Below the pieces are notes generated by a model, which was not told the DNA's origin, did no database searches, and worked only from the letters and a program-made list of their open reading frames with translations. A DNA stretch of 64,000 nucleotides from Clavelina lepadiformis (taxonomy: Eukaryota > Chordata > Ascidiacea > Aplousobranchia > Clavelinidae). The position numbers and the translations under genes are program-made. The first letter of the stretch is position 1. Every line of letters begins with the position of its first letter. Positions 47,709-61,300 of this stretch are shown here, piece by piece. Location of the stretch: positions 23,870,001 through 23,934,000 of the forward strand of contig NC_135240.1 in the NCBI RefSeq assembly GCF_947623445.1. Reading direction: 5' to 3'.

Positions 47709-48711
47709 TCATCGGTTGACTTTCTTAATCGGCACACTGTAAAGGTCGGTTGTTTGTTTGACTTCGCTGTATAAGGTTCCACTACTTTCCTTGTCTGGCT
47801 TCGTCTCCGCAGGTAAAGAATATGCAGAATCGCCCTCAACGGTTGCATAGTCGTGACTATGCTTCGAGAAGCTCAGCTCTTTAACGGTACCCGGTGTGGC
47901 CTGGTTTTTGTTCTTTAAAACCTGGGCATACGGCTCCGTTACTGGTGGCGGTACAGCGGGTAAGGTTTCAATTATATTAGTTGCAGCGTACGCTGCTTCC
48001 ACGTTGGGCTGGTTGCCGGCATTGACCTCGTCAATTGCTGCATACTGTGCTGCCTCATTGTCGTATGTCAGAGTATTGTGGTATTGTACGGCGTAAGGGC
48101 CTGGGTCTAGCGAATTTGCATCATTTGGCCACTCAGGTTTGTTCTTCGATAACTTCTTCCGCCTCGCTAGCAAAATTGTCACCACAGTTAAGCAAATCAA
48201 AAGCAAGAAAGACAATGCAGCGACCGTGGCGACCAATGTGACGTTTACCGGGTTTGCTGAATTGCCGCCTGGCCTCGAATTATCAGCAGGCGAGTTAACG
48301 GTCAAGTTTTTAGCGCATAAATATGGAATTTGTGCTTCGCAACTTTGTTCATAAAGTTTAGGGATTACATTTTGACCTGCTACCGGTAGATACAGCGCCA
48401 CAACAGCGCAGCCTTTGTTGCTCCTGTTTTTCACCCTTAAACCTGCTCTTCCCACAAACTGTGTGCCGTCAATCCAAGTGTAGTTCACCGAGTGCTCACG
48501 CCTTTCCAAACCTATTAAATAATAGTCAGATTGTTTGTCGGTCGGCCAATTTCTTACAACTGCATCTAACGTTTCCTGGTCCTTAATAATAGCTAACGAG
48601 CCGTTGTGATTTTTCTTGCAATGTATATTCCCGTCAGAAAAGTTTTTGTTATTTCTGTGATAGATGAACTTAGTACTTTGACTTGTGAATTCTTTTATGC
48701 CATCCTCCATA
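47709..48711 (-). CDS. C-type-lectin transmembrane receptor with tyrosine-rich tail, 5' partial
   Basis: One long exon (333 codons from the first in-frame Met; the frame opens after an acceptor at 48713-48712). An extracellular C-type lectin-like domain of about 140 residues comes first (HCKKNHNGSLAIIKDQETL, YYLIGLERRE, YTWIDGTQFVG, GCAVVALYLP, CEAQIPYLCAKN). A stalk, a transmembrane helix (ATVAALSFLLLICLTVVTIL) and the stop-transfer ARRKK follow. The 150-residue tail carries ten tyrosines, including TLYSEV, which fits the TxYxx[VI] switch motif, and YxxΦ sites YATV, YAQV and YAAI. Such tails recruit SH2 proteins in vertebrate immune receptors. The upstream exon with the signal peptide is not certain: a 23-base candidate (49011-48989, MKLLCKA, phase 2) splices in frame but is not a full signal peptide. 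Lectin and tail are clear; immune function is inference. Confidence 0.82.
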
Positions 48712-49690
48712 CTGAATTCAGCAGATTTAGTTCAGCAGTAAACAGCCTATTTGCTTGTACATCAACCGCATAGGAAATGTCAATTATTATTCTCCACCAA
48801 GTTGAATGAGTCTGATAACAATCTTTATCTTTTCCTGCTAGCTTCGTTTACCACAACAACAATCTACTACTGCCAAACAATATCGTGGACGGAAAAAAGT
48901 AACGCCACAACCGAAAAACCTTGCGTAATAGCATCATGTGAGGCTTTTCGGCCAAACCTGCTGATAGAGGCGTATCAACATCATTCACCTAGCTTTGCAT
49001 AACAATTTCATGCAAACCAGTGCTGATACTAACAGGCGTTCGAAGTCCCGATTTGAAACTCTATAACTGAACGCTTCCGGTATGGGTATTGTAAGTAGAA
49101 AACGTGACGGACCAAGAATGCAAGCCGGAACATGCGCTCACGTCAACAGGTAAGCATGGATGTGCTAATAAGGTAGATTTTCTTTGGTTATGCTAAAAGC
49201 AGTATTGATGAGCTTGTCAAAGTCTGAGCCAATTTTAATTAAACCAAACGCAAAATACCGCGTTTTGAAGCACTCTAAACTAGTCAGATATTCCAAACGC
49301 AAATGACCAGCAAGCATATAAAACATTGACTAATTAATACACTACAATTCAATTGGTTGTTGTATAAAGAGTTGTAGTGTATACGTTCCTCGCCTGTCGC
49401 TCTGGCTATAGCCAAAAGATGTGTGTATGAAGTGATATCTTGTTTGGGATACCAATCACGTGACGTGACGAAGTAGCAGAGCTTCAGTAGTTAAAATAAA
49501 ATGTCTACGGCAAATTGCAACTAAAAATAACGATAATATACTATTCACTCACACACTCTACCAGGAATACAAAAACCTCACACTACACTAAGAAAATAGA
49601 AAAATCTTGGAAACACAAGCGCAAAAAGTAAAAAATGTTCATGATATGCCTCCACCGAAAAACACTGATCGTTGAGAAAGTAAAATGGAA
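48712..49690. other. Spacer between receptor and RABL2
   Basis: It should contain the receptor promoter and its missing first exon or exons (one 23-base candidate at 48989-49011, minus strand) and the 3' UTR of RABL2, both read leftwards. No canonical RABL2 poly(A) signal was recognised close to its stop. Confidence 0.45.
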
Positions 49691-52264
49691 TTAAAACTCT
49701 TCTGCTTGGTCTTCCTTTGAAGTAAGTTTAAATATTGCTTCATCATTTTCGTCAAGCTTTCCACTTTCGAAGTTCTATAAAATGGAGGTGGTTGAAAATA
49801 TTTACACTGCAACCGTTAGCTTTAAATATATGCTTGTGAGTTGTCGTAATACGTAATTTGAGTTGCCATACTTACTCCTAATTCAGCTAGAACTTGGTCA
49901 ACGTAATCTGTTGGATTTTGTTTGTAAGCGTATGCTGCTTTTATGGTGTCTCTGAACAGCTGGAAAAGAATAAAACATGCCAATTTAAGGTTATCAAATA
50001 GAACTATGGTGGCTAGTATCAGCTACAATGCTACATCATGCTGGCAACTATGCATGGTCGCAGATTTCGAATCCATATTGGGCAAACCTTATGACTTTTA
50101 ACTTAACTAATACTCCATGAAAATCTGCAACTTATATAAAGTAAGAATTCAATGATTCTATAAAACAAGGGGAGACAAACGGGTAAAAAATTCCACGAAA
50201 TACTTTAACAATGTTTGTTCCATCAGCTGCAGACACAAAGTACTGGGGTAAACTGTGCTTTTTGCCAAACTGAAAGCTCCGTTGTGTGACACCTAAATCA
50301 GCTATATATAAATAAAAACATTAAGGGGGGTGTTACAATATCAGAACATTTGATGGTAATTAATAGACAATAAACAATCAATAAACTTTATCTTGATGAT
50401 AATAGACATGTAGGCTACTAACCATCAATTTTATTAGCAACAAGAAGACATGGAATATTGGGTCGATACTTCCGTAACTCTCGATACCAGTTGGTAAGGT
50501 TTTTGTATGTTATTTTCCTTGTAGCATCAAACACGAGAATGCAGGCTTGAGCTTGGTGGTAATACGACGGGTGCATACTGGCAAATCTTTCTTGTCCAGC
50601 GGTATCCCAAAATTCTAAACACAGTGTTTTTGTATTAACTTTGCAATACTTCAAATATGGATATCTGCCCTCATATCATATGCAGACATAACAATACAAA
50701 TTACTAAGTGAGTATGTTAAAGTTTGTCTTGTTAAATTTTGATAGACAAAAATAATAAACCTGAAACCATTCCAATTTTCCAACAATTGTAAACAAGTTG
50801 AGAACAAAGCCTACTAACCTATAGGTACCATCTTGCCATTTATTTTTGTTTCATAATCGAAAAGGGTTAGCGCATATGTTGAAAGCTGTTGTGGCTTGCT
50901 ATAAAAAGTGTATAGAAAAAGCAACGTGCAAAATATGTAGCTGCAAGATTTCACCACTGGCAAATTACACATTTCTAATCTAACATACATAGTTCATAAC
51001 AATCGATCGACCATATCATGATCGAGTATTGAGGGATTACTCGTTATAACTTGTTCCAAATCAGCCTTTATATAGGCATGCATTTTATTACTAGTACGTG
51101 ACCCAACTTCTTTTGCCATAGCAAAATACGTTTATTGATTTAATGAAATGCGAGTTAGAGAATTTCGTTTCGTCAAAAGACTAGGCAATGACCCTACTGA
51201 AAAGTTTGTATGAGGTGCTGAGATGCATCACAAAAACTTGGCTTCTGGAACATAATTGCTGTTTTGCATTATATTCTATATTTTAAGTATTGCGTTGTTG
51301 GGGTGTAAATTTTGGCATTGCGAATTTTGGTGCATTTATCCAGTGCACTGAACGCAAGTTTTCCAGTAGGGGAAAATGACAAACAGAGATTATTTCAATG
51401 TAGTCTGCCTTAAAAGTCACAGCATAAAATATCTTTCTCTCATTCTCTATTTAAGCGTCACGACAAAGGATACTATCCATCCATTAAAAATCTTTCAACC
51501 ATCCTGCAAAAAAATTAAAAACAAATTTAAAACATGGGCACTATTAGGCATGCTTACATCTAGGCAAACCCACAACTTCACATATATTATTTTATTATTA
51601 CATTACATATTATTTTATTAAGCATAATGCTAATAATGTTACCAAGCTTGATTTTTCTAGAAAATATGCACATGCAAAGCAAAATTGATGGCCATGTTTA
51701 TTCTTATGCACACTAATAGGCTCAACGAAATGGATGTACTCGAAGAGAAATCGTGTTTGCAAAGACACAGATTCATACATTGAAACTTCAATTCTTTGTT
51801 CATTTATCATAATTTGGCATTGCCTTGTTTATTTGTTATAAATTGGTGTTAAGATGAAAACGTTTGGCTTGCTCGTTGTTGATTCTCTTGCATGCAAGTT
51901 CCACCTTTTCCACTTAGGCTCATATAGATATCTCTATTTATGCAAATACACCTGTAAGTGTGTCAATTATTTTCGGTGGTGATTTTATTATTTCTATTAC
52001 TGTCTGTGTGCAAAGTTCAGTATGCTGTAGGCTACAACAAAAACGGGTCTAGTAGCCTATACAAAATCACAACCACAGGATGCCTCTGCATACCAGATCC
52101 CAGCTATTCAAATTGTAAGTCAATCGGCTAGTACGTATAGCCTGGTTATTTAAATATATGCTTAAAAACCGTCGGCAAATGCCTTTAAAATAATCTTACT
52201 TGGATTTTCCAACTGCGCTATCTCCAAGGCAAATAATCTTTAATTTTTCCTCTGGTTTTGACAT
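49691..52264 (-). CDS. RABL2: RABL2, Rab-like small GTPase
   Basis: An atypical Rab-family GTPase that, in animals, drives ciliary intraflagellar transport entry. Exons read leftwards: 52264-52200, 51444-51421, 50898-50819, 50614-50423, 50292-50204, 49959-49876, 49774-49691; 205 residues (human about 228), all phases agree. Motifs: P-loop GDSAVGKS in exon 1, PQQLSTYALTL (switch I region), WDTAGQERF (switch II), VANKID (base binding) and SAADGTN. The C terminus is acidic and has no prenylation cysteine, as usual for RABL2. Exon 2 is only 24 bases (KMRERYFML, aligning with KLMERFLMDGF). It is inferred from phase and similarity and is the weakest part. The 50614 acceptor was preferred to an upstream one at 50649 because it restores the length PIEFWDT. 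Confidence 0.9.
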
Positions 52265-55200
52265 GCTGGTCCAACTTGCGTGTAACCAAAGAAATAAAAC
52301 CAGAAAGCAGATAACCGAGTCAACCTGTCAGCCAGCTAACTTGTTTACAGCTAAACAATCTAACGAATAAATAGGTTAGCCTAATTTTTCAATACAGAGT
52401 CTAATTGCTTAACACATAACATACGCAATGATTGCATCCAATCAAATAGCAATTAGCGAGGAATTGTAATTCACTAGGCCTAAAATTATGAACTAAATTA
52501 TGGTTTACACTCAATGGAAAAAAATGCCACTAACCACTATTTCACCGCTATGTGTCGCTAAGGCCGCAAAAAGCGTCCCTAGCAATTTATCAGAAACTAA
52601 TTTTTCGTATAGTGCAAGGGAGCTCAATAAATCAATCATTATATTTTTCATGAAAAGTGCGGTGGGGACAAAAAATCAAGCCAGTTGTTACTAACACGCG
52701 CCAATGAACTAGAAAAGTTACAAAGACGAAAAGGTTTAAAACGTGCTCAAAAATAATTACGGTAACAATTGCTGGTAACAACTAGCACGGCCACTAAACC
52801 TATGATTAGTTAAGTTCATAAAACATAAATTGAAAAGCGAAAATTAAGCAGACGAGCAGACCGTGTGTTTAAGCAACAGATGAATTAAAATCGCTTCAAT
52901 GCTGTACATCAGTGGATGGGAAAAGAAAATCCACCGTAAAAGAAACCCCATCCCGGGCAAGAGCCCGGTTTCTGGAGGCCATGGCACTAAAGAAGGGCGT
53001 TGTTGATTAACCCGAGTTTGTACAGCAGGAATGCACATCAATGATAATGTAGCCTTTGGAAAATGTGATGACATTAATGCTTGTTGCAAGATGGAATTTT
53101 CTCTAGTATATCGACAATGATGTACGGATAAAGATGGCAATGCTATGCAATAGACTGAATAGAGAATAGATGGTAGTGCTGGAAGGAAACCTCTCTTGTT
53201 CTTGAAGACTTGAGTGGTGCTGGTGGTCACGTTTGAATCCAGTAGGCCTAACTGGTTCCAGTATCGTATCTCAAAAATATGTAAAAGCAGTCTGCAGTAA
53301 TTTCAGTAAATATCCAAAATAGTTATGTACTGAGTGTTGAAAATTTACAAGTTACTTTATAAATAAACAGACTAACGTATAATTTTCATAGTCCGATTTA
53401 AAATTTTCCTGTACCATCTTATCAAAGTGATTTATCAAAAAGTACTTGTTATGCGCATGATGGATGCTTACTGCCTATGTCTAGAGTTTGCCAACAACAA
53501 ATTTGGTGACAGGTGGTTGAGGAAAGCTTTAGCAATTTTCAAGTTGAAAGAAAGATACAACAAGTGAATGTGTATTAACAATTCTGTGAAAACTCGTCAA
53601 CATTATAAGCGGACAAAGCAACTTTGTGGCGACAAAAATGGCTAAATAAAATATAATAAAAATAAAACTCTTCCAGTAACTAAAGTTATGCTCATATCAG
53701 TTTAGTTACTTAAATGTATTTATGAATCATCATCGAATCCATTGATATTAAATAAAATATTGCAACAATCCCAAAATATAGACTTGAAGAACAGAATAGA
53801 GTAAAAATCCGCTCGTAAAATTAGTCAAAAAGCTTACATTCCCGGAGAAGGAAGGCTGATGCTAAAAATATGCAAATTAAACAACGACTTTCAGGGTTGT
53901 TTTAAAGGTTGTTTTTAGGTAGGCCTAAACAATCCGATCGCGAAACTCGGAAAAAAGTACGATTAACTTGTTTGGATTAATTAGTTTGGCCGAAGGGCGC
54001 GTGAATAAAGAAGTAGATTAGTTCAATCGCCCAACTAGGCCTACAGCTTTTATTATTGACAGCGGGTGTGGATGGGATTATGTCAATCAAAAGAAGTATA
54101 AGTATTGGGCTTGTGGACGTGAAATCAGGGCATCTGAAATCTGATTACTAGCCTACCTTATCTGATCAAACAATAGCGCTAAAGACTTTATGTGGAGACA
54201 ACTTAAAATATTCGCAAGTACCGACAGCTAATAGCTGCTGTTTGGTGGATTGCGAATTGTCGAACTGTATCTGTGCTAGTAGGCAACGACGCTGGCATTT
54301 TCACACCCTGACATTTCATGTTAAAAGCATTAACTTTTGTTACCCTTTTTTTTAAAAATGTTTATTGCCACCGCTGTTTTAGTAGGCAATTGACAAAGTT
54401 GCACTGACGATGAAGGTTAGGTTGCTGACAAGGAGTCCATTCAAAAAATTTGAGAGATCCACAGCCTCCATTAAACACTCCGTGGCGCCACCCTTATGGC
54501 GATCTACCTATCCAAAACCAGTATAGGAAAAGTGACTTCACGTTCATAAAGTTCGCCACCCAATAACCTCATAACTCAAATGCTTATGTCTACTTCCAAA
54601 GTTCTTTGAGCATTCCAAACTGTCTGTTTATAAATGAAAGGATAAATAATAGGTAAAATAAAGGACTAATAAAGTGCAAAAGAAAGATTAAATGCAGGTG
54701 AATTAAAAATACTTAGTTGTGATTACTTTTCTGTTTTTTTTTCTTGTACTTGTTTATAATAATTTATGCAGTAATATAGTTATAACTGATAATACAATAT
54801 AGAATGTAATAATAGACGACGAATGTGTAGTAATAAATAATATAGTGTAGTTTGTTTAGCTTATAATATAATACTGTATAATTTGTAGTTTACATAAACC
54901 ACTGTGCCAGGCATAATATGCAGGCGCACTGTGTGTCCTGTTGTTTAATGACCTGTAATAGCAATCATATTAAATGTGAAAACGTACCCACTATAATGGT
55001 CTTCTTTTGGAATTTGGTGTATTTCTCTCTACCATGCACACACAACTAGGGCAGTTTCATTCATTTCACCACACCAGTAAGCAAGAAGCATCATTATTTC
55101 GGCAAATGTGCAATTAAAATGAAGGCTAAAACAAATGAAAATCATCGTGGTATTTCCTGTCTGACAGTTTATTGAACAAACTTAAGCTCATAGCCACATG

Positions 55201-58200
55201 GTTTAAAGTGAGATTTGTGCGTTATTGCAACATAGCTACAACTAATATGAGACAATTAAAATTTCGACTACATGTACAACATAAAATATTTATATATTGC
55301 AGGGTGTTCCAGGCTAATCTTTCTCCGTTTTGAAACTGATTTATTGCGTTGTGGTTTTGCAGACACATGATACTAGTTGATGAAGTGAAAACTTTTTATT
55401 CGATCAAATTGATCGCTATAAATCAAATCTTATTGTTATTGGAACCTTAGCCACAGCCCATGGGGGAAGATATTGACATGCCCGTAATGTAATGAAATCA
55501 AGACCACCAGCAATGAACTTCGTACTTGTACAACATGAACTTGCTTCAATCTCAACCCGCTTCCAAGTGCAGCACACAAAACGTTTTATGCACTTTCTTG
55601 TTTGATGTCTGCTTCTGACGGAAGGATTGAAATCCCTAAGTCTAACGCACCACAACAACAGAGAAATTATGAACAAGTAATCTTTACTATATATATTTCT
55701 CAAATGTATGGTTGATAGGCTACTTGCTTTGAGGATATCATGCCTACAAGTGGAATGAGCTTGCTGAACTTTTAGTTGACGTAAAAGTTACATCACGTAA
55801 GATAACCTATCTCACTACTGGCATCCCAGATCGCGGTATGACCATCTACCGGCATTGTTTTGCTTAGCTTTGCCTGCATTAAGCAAAGTCTATTTTTATT
55901 GTTATATCCTGTTTACCAAATTTATGTCGGACTTTTGGAGTGCCCGTCACTTTGCCAAGCCTTGAAACACGTCTGAAAATCTACTTTTAATCGAACTTAA
56001 AAGATATTTTTCAAAGGAGGGGATAATCCAGTCATTATTTGGAGGAAAAGACGTCATTTTAATAATGACATCATAGAGGTTTCAGATTCGTTATCCTGTT
56101 TTTATAAATTTTTCTTTGACCTAAGCACAGTATGCGGTACATGCAATACCATTGTGATGACAATAACAGGGGGTTATGACAAACCGCACGCAGCATGTTG
56201 TTGTCTAGGTTTTCTTCCACATTTCTGGCGCCTGAAAGACTTCTCCTGCTGAGGTTAATTTGTTTCATTGATGTCTATTGAAACCAATTACGTTGCAGTA
56301 CAAATGATACCTCGTTTCCGTTTAGTTCAACAACAGTCAGACTAATGTAATCCGCTTTCTCTAATTTTCCAAGATTTCCGGAAACAAATCGAGACGAAAT
56401 TCAACCGCTATGACGAGGGCACTTGGCGAGAATCATCAGGATGACGGACACGCCGTAAGCAATCTTGACCTTTAATCCGGCAAACCAGACTAAACTCGAA
56501 TATACGAATTACAGTAAAAAAGCAAAACTTAAAAAAATGTTTGAACTCGACTGACTCAAGTAAAAAAGATTATAACAATGATACGAAGATTTCGATCTTT
56601 GTTAAACCAATATTGTGACCACGCATTGGAATTTAAATGCATAGTCAACAGTGTATTGCAAACGCCCGCTAAAACAACGCAAAATTCCTTTGTATCTCGA
56701 GACAGAAAGGATGCTAACACGTGGTCATGCTTTTGAAAAACCAAGTTGTTGACAAAAAACATGGTTGTGATAGCTCTGACCAAAACATTTCTTATGATGT
56801 CATTGACGTGTTGTAGTATCGTTGGTAATACCATTTTTATGACCGCTTTTTGTCATGAACAAGGTCGTGGTATCATAACGTATTATTTATGTTTCATCAT
56901 TTGCAGCGTGGATCAAGAATTGCGATGCCAACTATGATTGCACAATAAAGAACAATCACACACAATAAAGAACATGCTCACGAACGATTTATGAACGGGA
57001 ATAGCGGCACAGTCACTTATTGGGCGAATAACAATAACATACCAGATGGCTATAATACAGTTATAACATAGGATACTAGATAAAGCTGGCCACAAAACCC
57101 ACCGAATATTATTCATCTTAACATCAAGTGAATTTTATGACAGATTTTCTCTTTTGCTCATTATAAATTTTTTCGATCTCAATCGTATACTCGTATTACC
57201 TCCACCGACGCTATTAAATATCCATTAGGGCGCAACGTAATAACATCTTGACGTATACGGCAATCGTCGTAATGGGGAATTCCCATGAATGTGACTGAAG
57301 AAAGGAAAAGCTGTTTAAAAGATGACTTGGTAAAAGTTTTTGGCCTGTCTATGAAAACTGTTCTTCAGTAAGCTTCTTGGTTTAATCAAGAGTTTATTTA
57401 GCAGAAAAGTATATTTCTAGCAAACGAGGATTAAGTTTTCAGAACCATCAACAAGACTAAAATTTGTCTGGAAATACTCTCGTTTAATTTATCTAATTCA
57501 AAACCACCTCCTGTTATCTGAAGTATTTATCACTTATGCCGCATTACGGTATCGTTGTAGACAACTGTTTACGAACTACAATCATCTAGAGCTGCAAGGG
57601 CAAGGCACTCCCTGCAATTGATATGATGTAAACCATGCCTTTGTGTTTCAAGTATCCGAAAGCAGACGCGTGCGCGCATTGAGATAGGAATTGCCTACAA
57701 ATATGGTAAACAGCGTCCAAGTATATGTAGGACGAATAAAGGTTAGCATGGGCTACACTTCAGATCTTTCAAAAAGGAATTTTAAACGCTGCGATTAAAC
57801 TTATATAAATTTCCCTTCCCCAAAGATTCGACCATTATAACGGGATTCGTGGCGTATTTTGCCGTTAACGAAAGCATGAGTATAACAAGGTGTCAACATG
57901 GGCATCACCGTTTGCTTTTTTAAATGACAAGACCAAAACTCGTTATAATTTGATTTACAAATTATAATCTAACCAAAGACTGAGGATTAATGTTTACTTC
58001 AAAAATGGTGGTGGTTTTAGCTTAAAAGCTAATACCAGGACTGATAAACAAAGTCTGATTTACAGAGATAGACCAAAAATATAACATAGTCCGTTTCTTC
58101 TTGCGAGAATTGACACTTCAAAATGGAAAAGTAAAACATTTCACTCAGCAAAGAGAAGAAGAACTGAGTGATTCGTTTTTGTCAACCGCAACTTTGAACT

Positions 58201-58379
58201 GGAGTTCTATCAGTTTAGCCTGAGCCAGCAATTAAAACGTTCACGCCAGCAGTGCAGCCTTTGTATACTCGTACCCTTCCTCAAATTCTTATGTTTAAAC
58301 TGTTTACTGTATTCAAATTAATGTTTTTGAATTATATAATAAGAAAGTACTGAAAAGCTTACTTTTTTCGCTGAACAAT
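52265..58379. other. 6-kb region without a recognised gene
   Basis: Left part: promoter side of RABL2. Open frames of 60-128 codons on both strands (for example 52844-53230 minus, 55416-55703 minus, 56071-56268 minus) show no family motif. The GC-richer patch 52880-53010 is open on both strands and has an exon-like plus frame ending ARARFLEAMALKKGVVD. A stretch around 54720-54900 is extremely AT-rich. CACAATAAAGAACA is repeated at 56940 and 56961. The last few hundred bases should hold the SLC5 promoter. Confidence 0.5.
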
Positions 58380-61300
58380 ATGGCAAACTCGGCGGAAGGA
58401 TTTTCAATAGGAGATTTTGTTGTGTTTGCGGGTAAGTTGGGTTTATACTTATGTACATACAATGCGTGAACAAACGCTATTTTCTTGGTGTAGTTTCTCA
58501 GTAAATGCGAAAACAAGATGTGGTTTGGTAAAGTCATTTAAACCGTGTAATAGATGGCACCGTATATTAATATATTGTATTTCGGTACATTTGTTTTAAT
58601 ATGTCCATATATAATGTATAAGCCGCTTTGAACTTCCGATTCAAAAACAACTTCTTAAATGTAATTTATAATTTGTTTGTGTTTGCAATTTATTCCTGTG
58701 TTGGATTTTGAGAAATGATTTTTATAAGCGCTATCGGGAACTTTACATTGTATACGTTCCTTAGTCAATTTGCAATACAATAATAGTCCATAAATCTTTT
58801 GAAGTAAGCTTGTAAAATATGACACAAGCGGCAGATGATGCAACAAACGTTAAAAACTTAGGCTACCGCTTAAGGTTAAGGGACTTAATTAACTTAATAA
58901 ATAGTAATAACTTAGGCTACTTGGGTAATCGTGTTTTTGTTGCTAATTTTCCGAACAGACGAAAATGTAAATTCTTTCATTTCGGTCAAGTTAAGTTCAT
59001 CGGATTAAATTATAGGTTTCTATTAATACCGATCAGTCAAAAACAAATTTCTTGCTATCGATTACACATATTAAGCTTATATGTATACGTCAAAAACTTT
59101 TCAATGTTACCTTTCTCGCAGGGTCCCTGCTTCTATCGTTAGGGGTCGGCTTGTTCTTTGCCGTCAAAGATCGCAAGAAAATGTCAACTGAAAATTATTA
59201 CTTCGGTAACCGGAAACTTTCGCCGGCACGTAAACATTGTTTTTTATTTGGTTTGTTAATAACTCGCCGCTAATCCAGTCGGAGTAAAATTGTCACTAGG
59301 CACTTAGTTATCACGCTATCAGCCAACGTAAGTATAGCTTACATAACGACGGATAGATTTGAAAACATTGACTGAAGTTGTTGGAGCGATCAATTTTTTT
59401 TGCAAACATTGATGTTACCGTAAGTAAGAAGTTTAAGTTAAGCATAATCATACGTTGTCGTGTACGTTATTATTTGGATATTTGGTTGCGTATAAGTAAA
59501 TGATTTTTACTCTACAGATTCCAGTCGGATTTAGCATTGCGGTGACTTTTCTATCTGCGGTTACCGTAATAGCGGCTCCCACAGAAATTTACATGTTCGG
59601 TGCCGTATCTTTTTGGATGGGGATAGGTACCGGACTGGTGCCCTTGGTATTCGCCTGCTGTTACTACATTCCTTTATACTTCAGACTTCAACTTTGTTCC
59701 GTTTACCAGGTACAAAAAGACCCATTTGCACAGTGCCTTGTTCAATAACTTTCCAACCTCGAATAAATACCGTTTAATTATGGTTTTTTGATCTTATAAA
59801 CAAGTTGGACTTTGTCTTTGATGCCAAACTGCTAAGCCCTGCAGTACTGAGAATAGAACGACCAACGAACGCAATAAAGTATTCGTTGTTTTTGTTGCGC
59901 CATATTATGTGCAAACTAAAGTTTTCAAAACACCGTAACATTTTTCTCTATTTTAGTACCTGGAATTACGATTTGACAAATACGTGAGAAAAGTGACGTC
60001 AGCTCTCACAATTTTAACTATGGTTTGTGTATATATATTTCTTGAACAACAAATTTGTTGAATGCATTTCTATAAAACCGCTGTGGAAACGACAGAAAGG
60101 CTTTTTGTTGCCAAACATAATAGACTCGATCAAAATATATCTTTGTATACGTGTATACAAGCTATATCGCCTATATTTATCCGCTTATAAAGGTCATTCT
60201 CAAGTTATGATTTGTCAACAAAATTGATAGGTGATATACATGGGTTGCACTATGTACCTGCCGGCGTTAGCATTGAGCGCGGTAACGCCATTCGAGGTGG
60301 AGTGGACAATCGCCCTGACAAGCCTCATTTGCCTATTCTACACTGTGGCAGTAAGTTTTAACTTTCTTCAGAAATTTGCTTTGAAATAAAAGTTAATCTT
60401 ATCGGAACGTAAACTCGGAATAAAATTGAACGGCAATTGAGAGAAGTATCAGATTATCGGTTACATATATGGTTTATGTTAACGTTAAAAGTAAAATGAA
60501 ACCGGGATCGACTTGTGCGATCTTAAAACAAATAAATTTCGGGCAGTATAAAATTTTTGTTGCTCGACTGATTTAGAAAAAACAACTTTTACCTTTCTTA
60601 GGGCGGAATGAAAGCAGTGGTCTGGGCTGACACGATCCAGGCTGTGATAATGCTTGTCGGATGCCTTGCTACTTTCATAAGGACACTTTTTTTAGTCGGA
60701 GGATGGAGCAACGTTTACAAAGCACTTGAAGATGGAAACAGACTTAATCTCTTCGAGTGAGAGGAGCTAGATGTACAAATCCGACATATATTGATACATA
60801 TCTGGTTTATTTCGAAATAAGCTGTTTAAAATTCAAGTGTTATGACGCTTATACAAAACGTTATGACAAGGTAAATGACGCCATAATCCCACCGCCTTTG
60901 AAAAGGCGCCCAACTGTTTCCGACCTTCTTTCGGAAGTGTTCACCGCGAAATCCACTTCTGTGTTTCATCTTGGTCACGTTTAAAGGCAATTACGTTGCA
61001 GAAAAACAATTAACGTTCTATTTTACGTAACGAAGAACGGCTGCCTTTTCACGAAATAAGAATGCCACCTACCCAGAAACACCGACTGTACTGTAATTAA
61101 CTGTTACTTGTTGAAAACGTCATGTCGTAGTTGGATTGCTACGGTTAGTAACGAAAACCTTTTCTTTATACCATTTAAGCTTCAACCTCGATCCAACCTT
61201 GCGACTGACGTCACTGAGTGTGTTGGTTGGGACTTCTGTGCTGGGTTGCTATGGTGTATGCGCCAATCAAGCAGTTGTGCAACGCCACCTGTCGTGCAAA

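Noticed and set aside
50615-50648. Upstream acceptor for RABL2 exon 4 (adding about 11 residues before EFWDT)
   Set aside because: It would shift the frame relative to exon 3 and lengthen a region that is constant in the family; the acceptor at 50614 restores both.
55637-56268. Minus-strand pair of exon-like frames (MKQINLSRRSLSGARNVEEN and GFQSFRQKQTSNKKVHK)
   Set aside because: They join in phase but the splice sites are weak, the intron is arbitrary and no family resemblance or poly(A) support was found.
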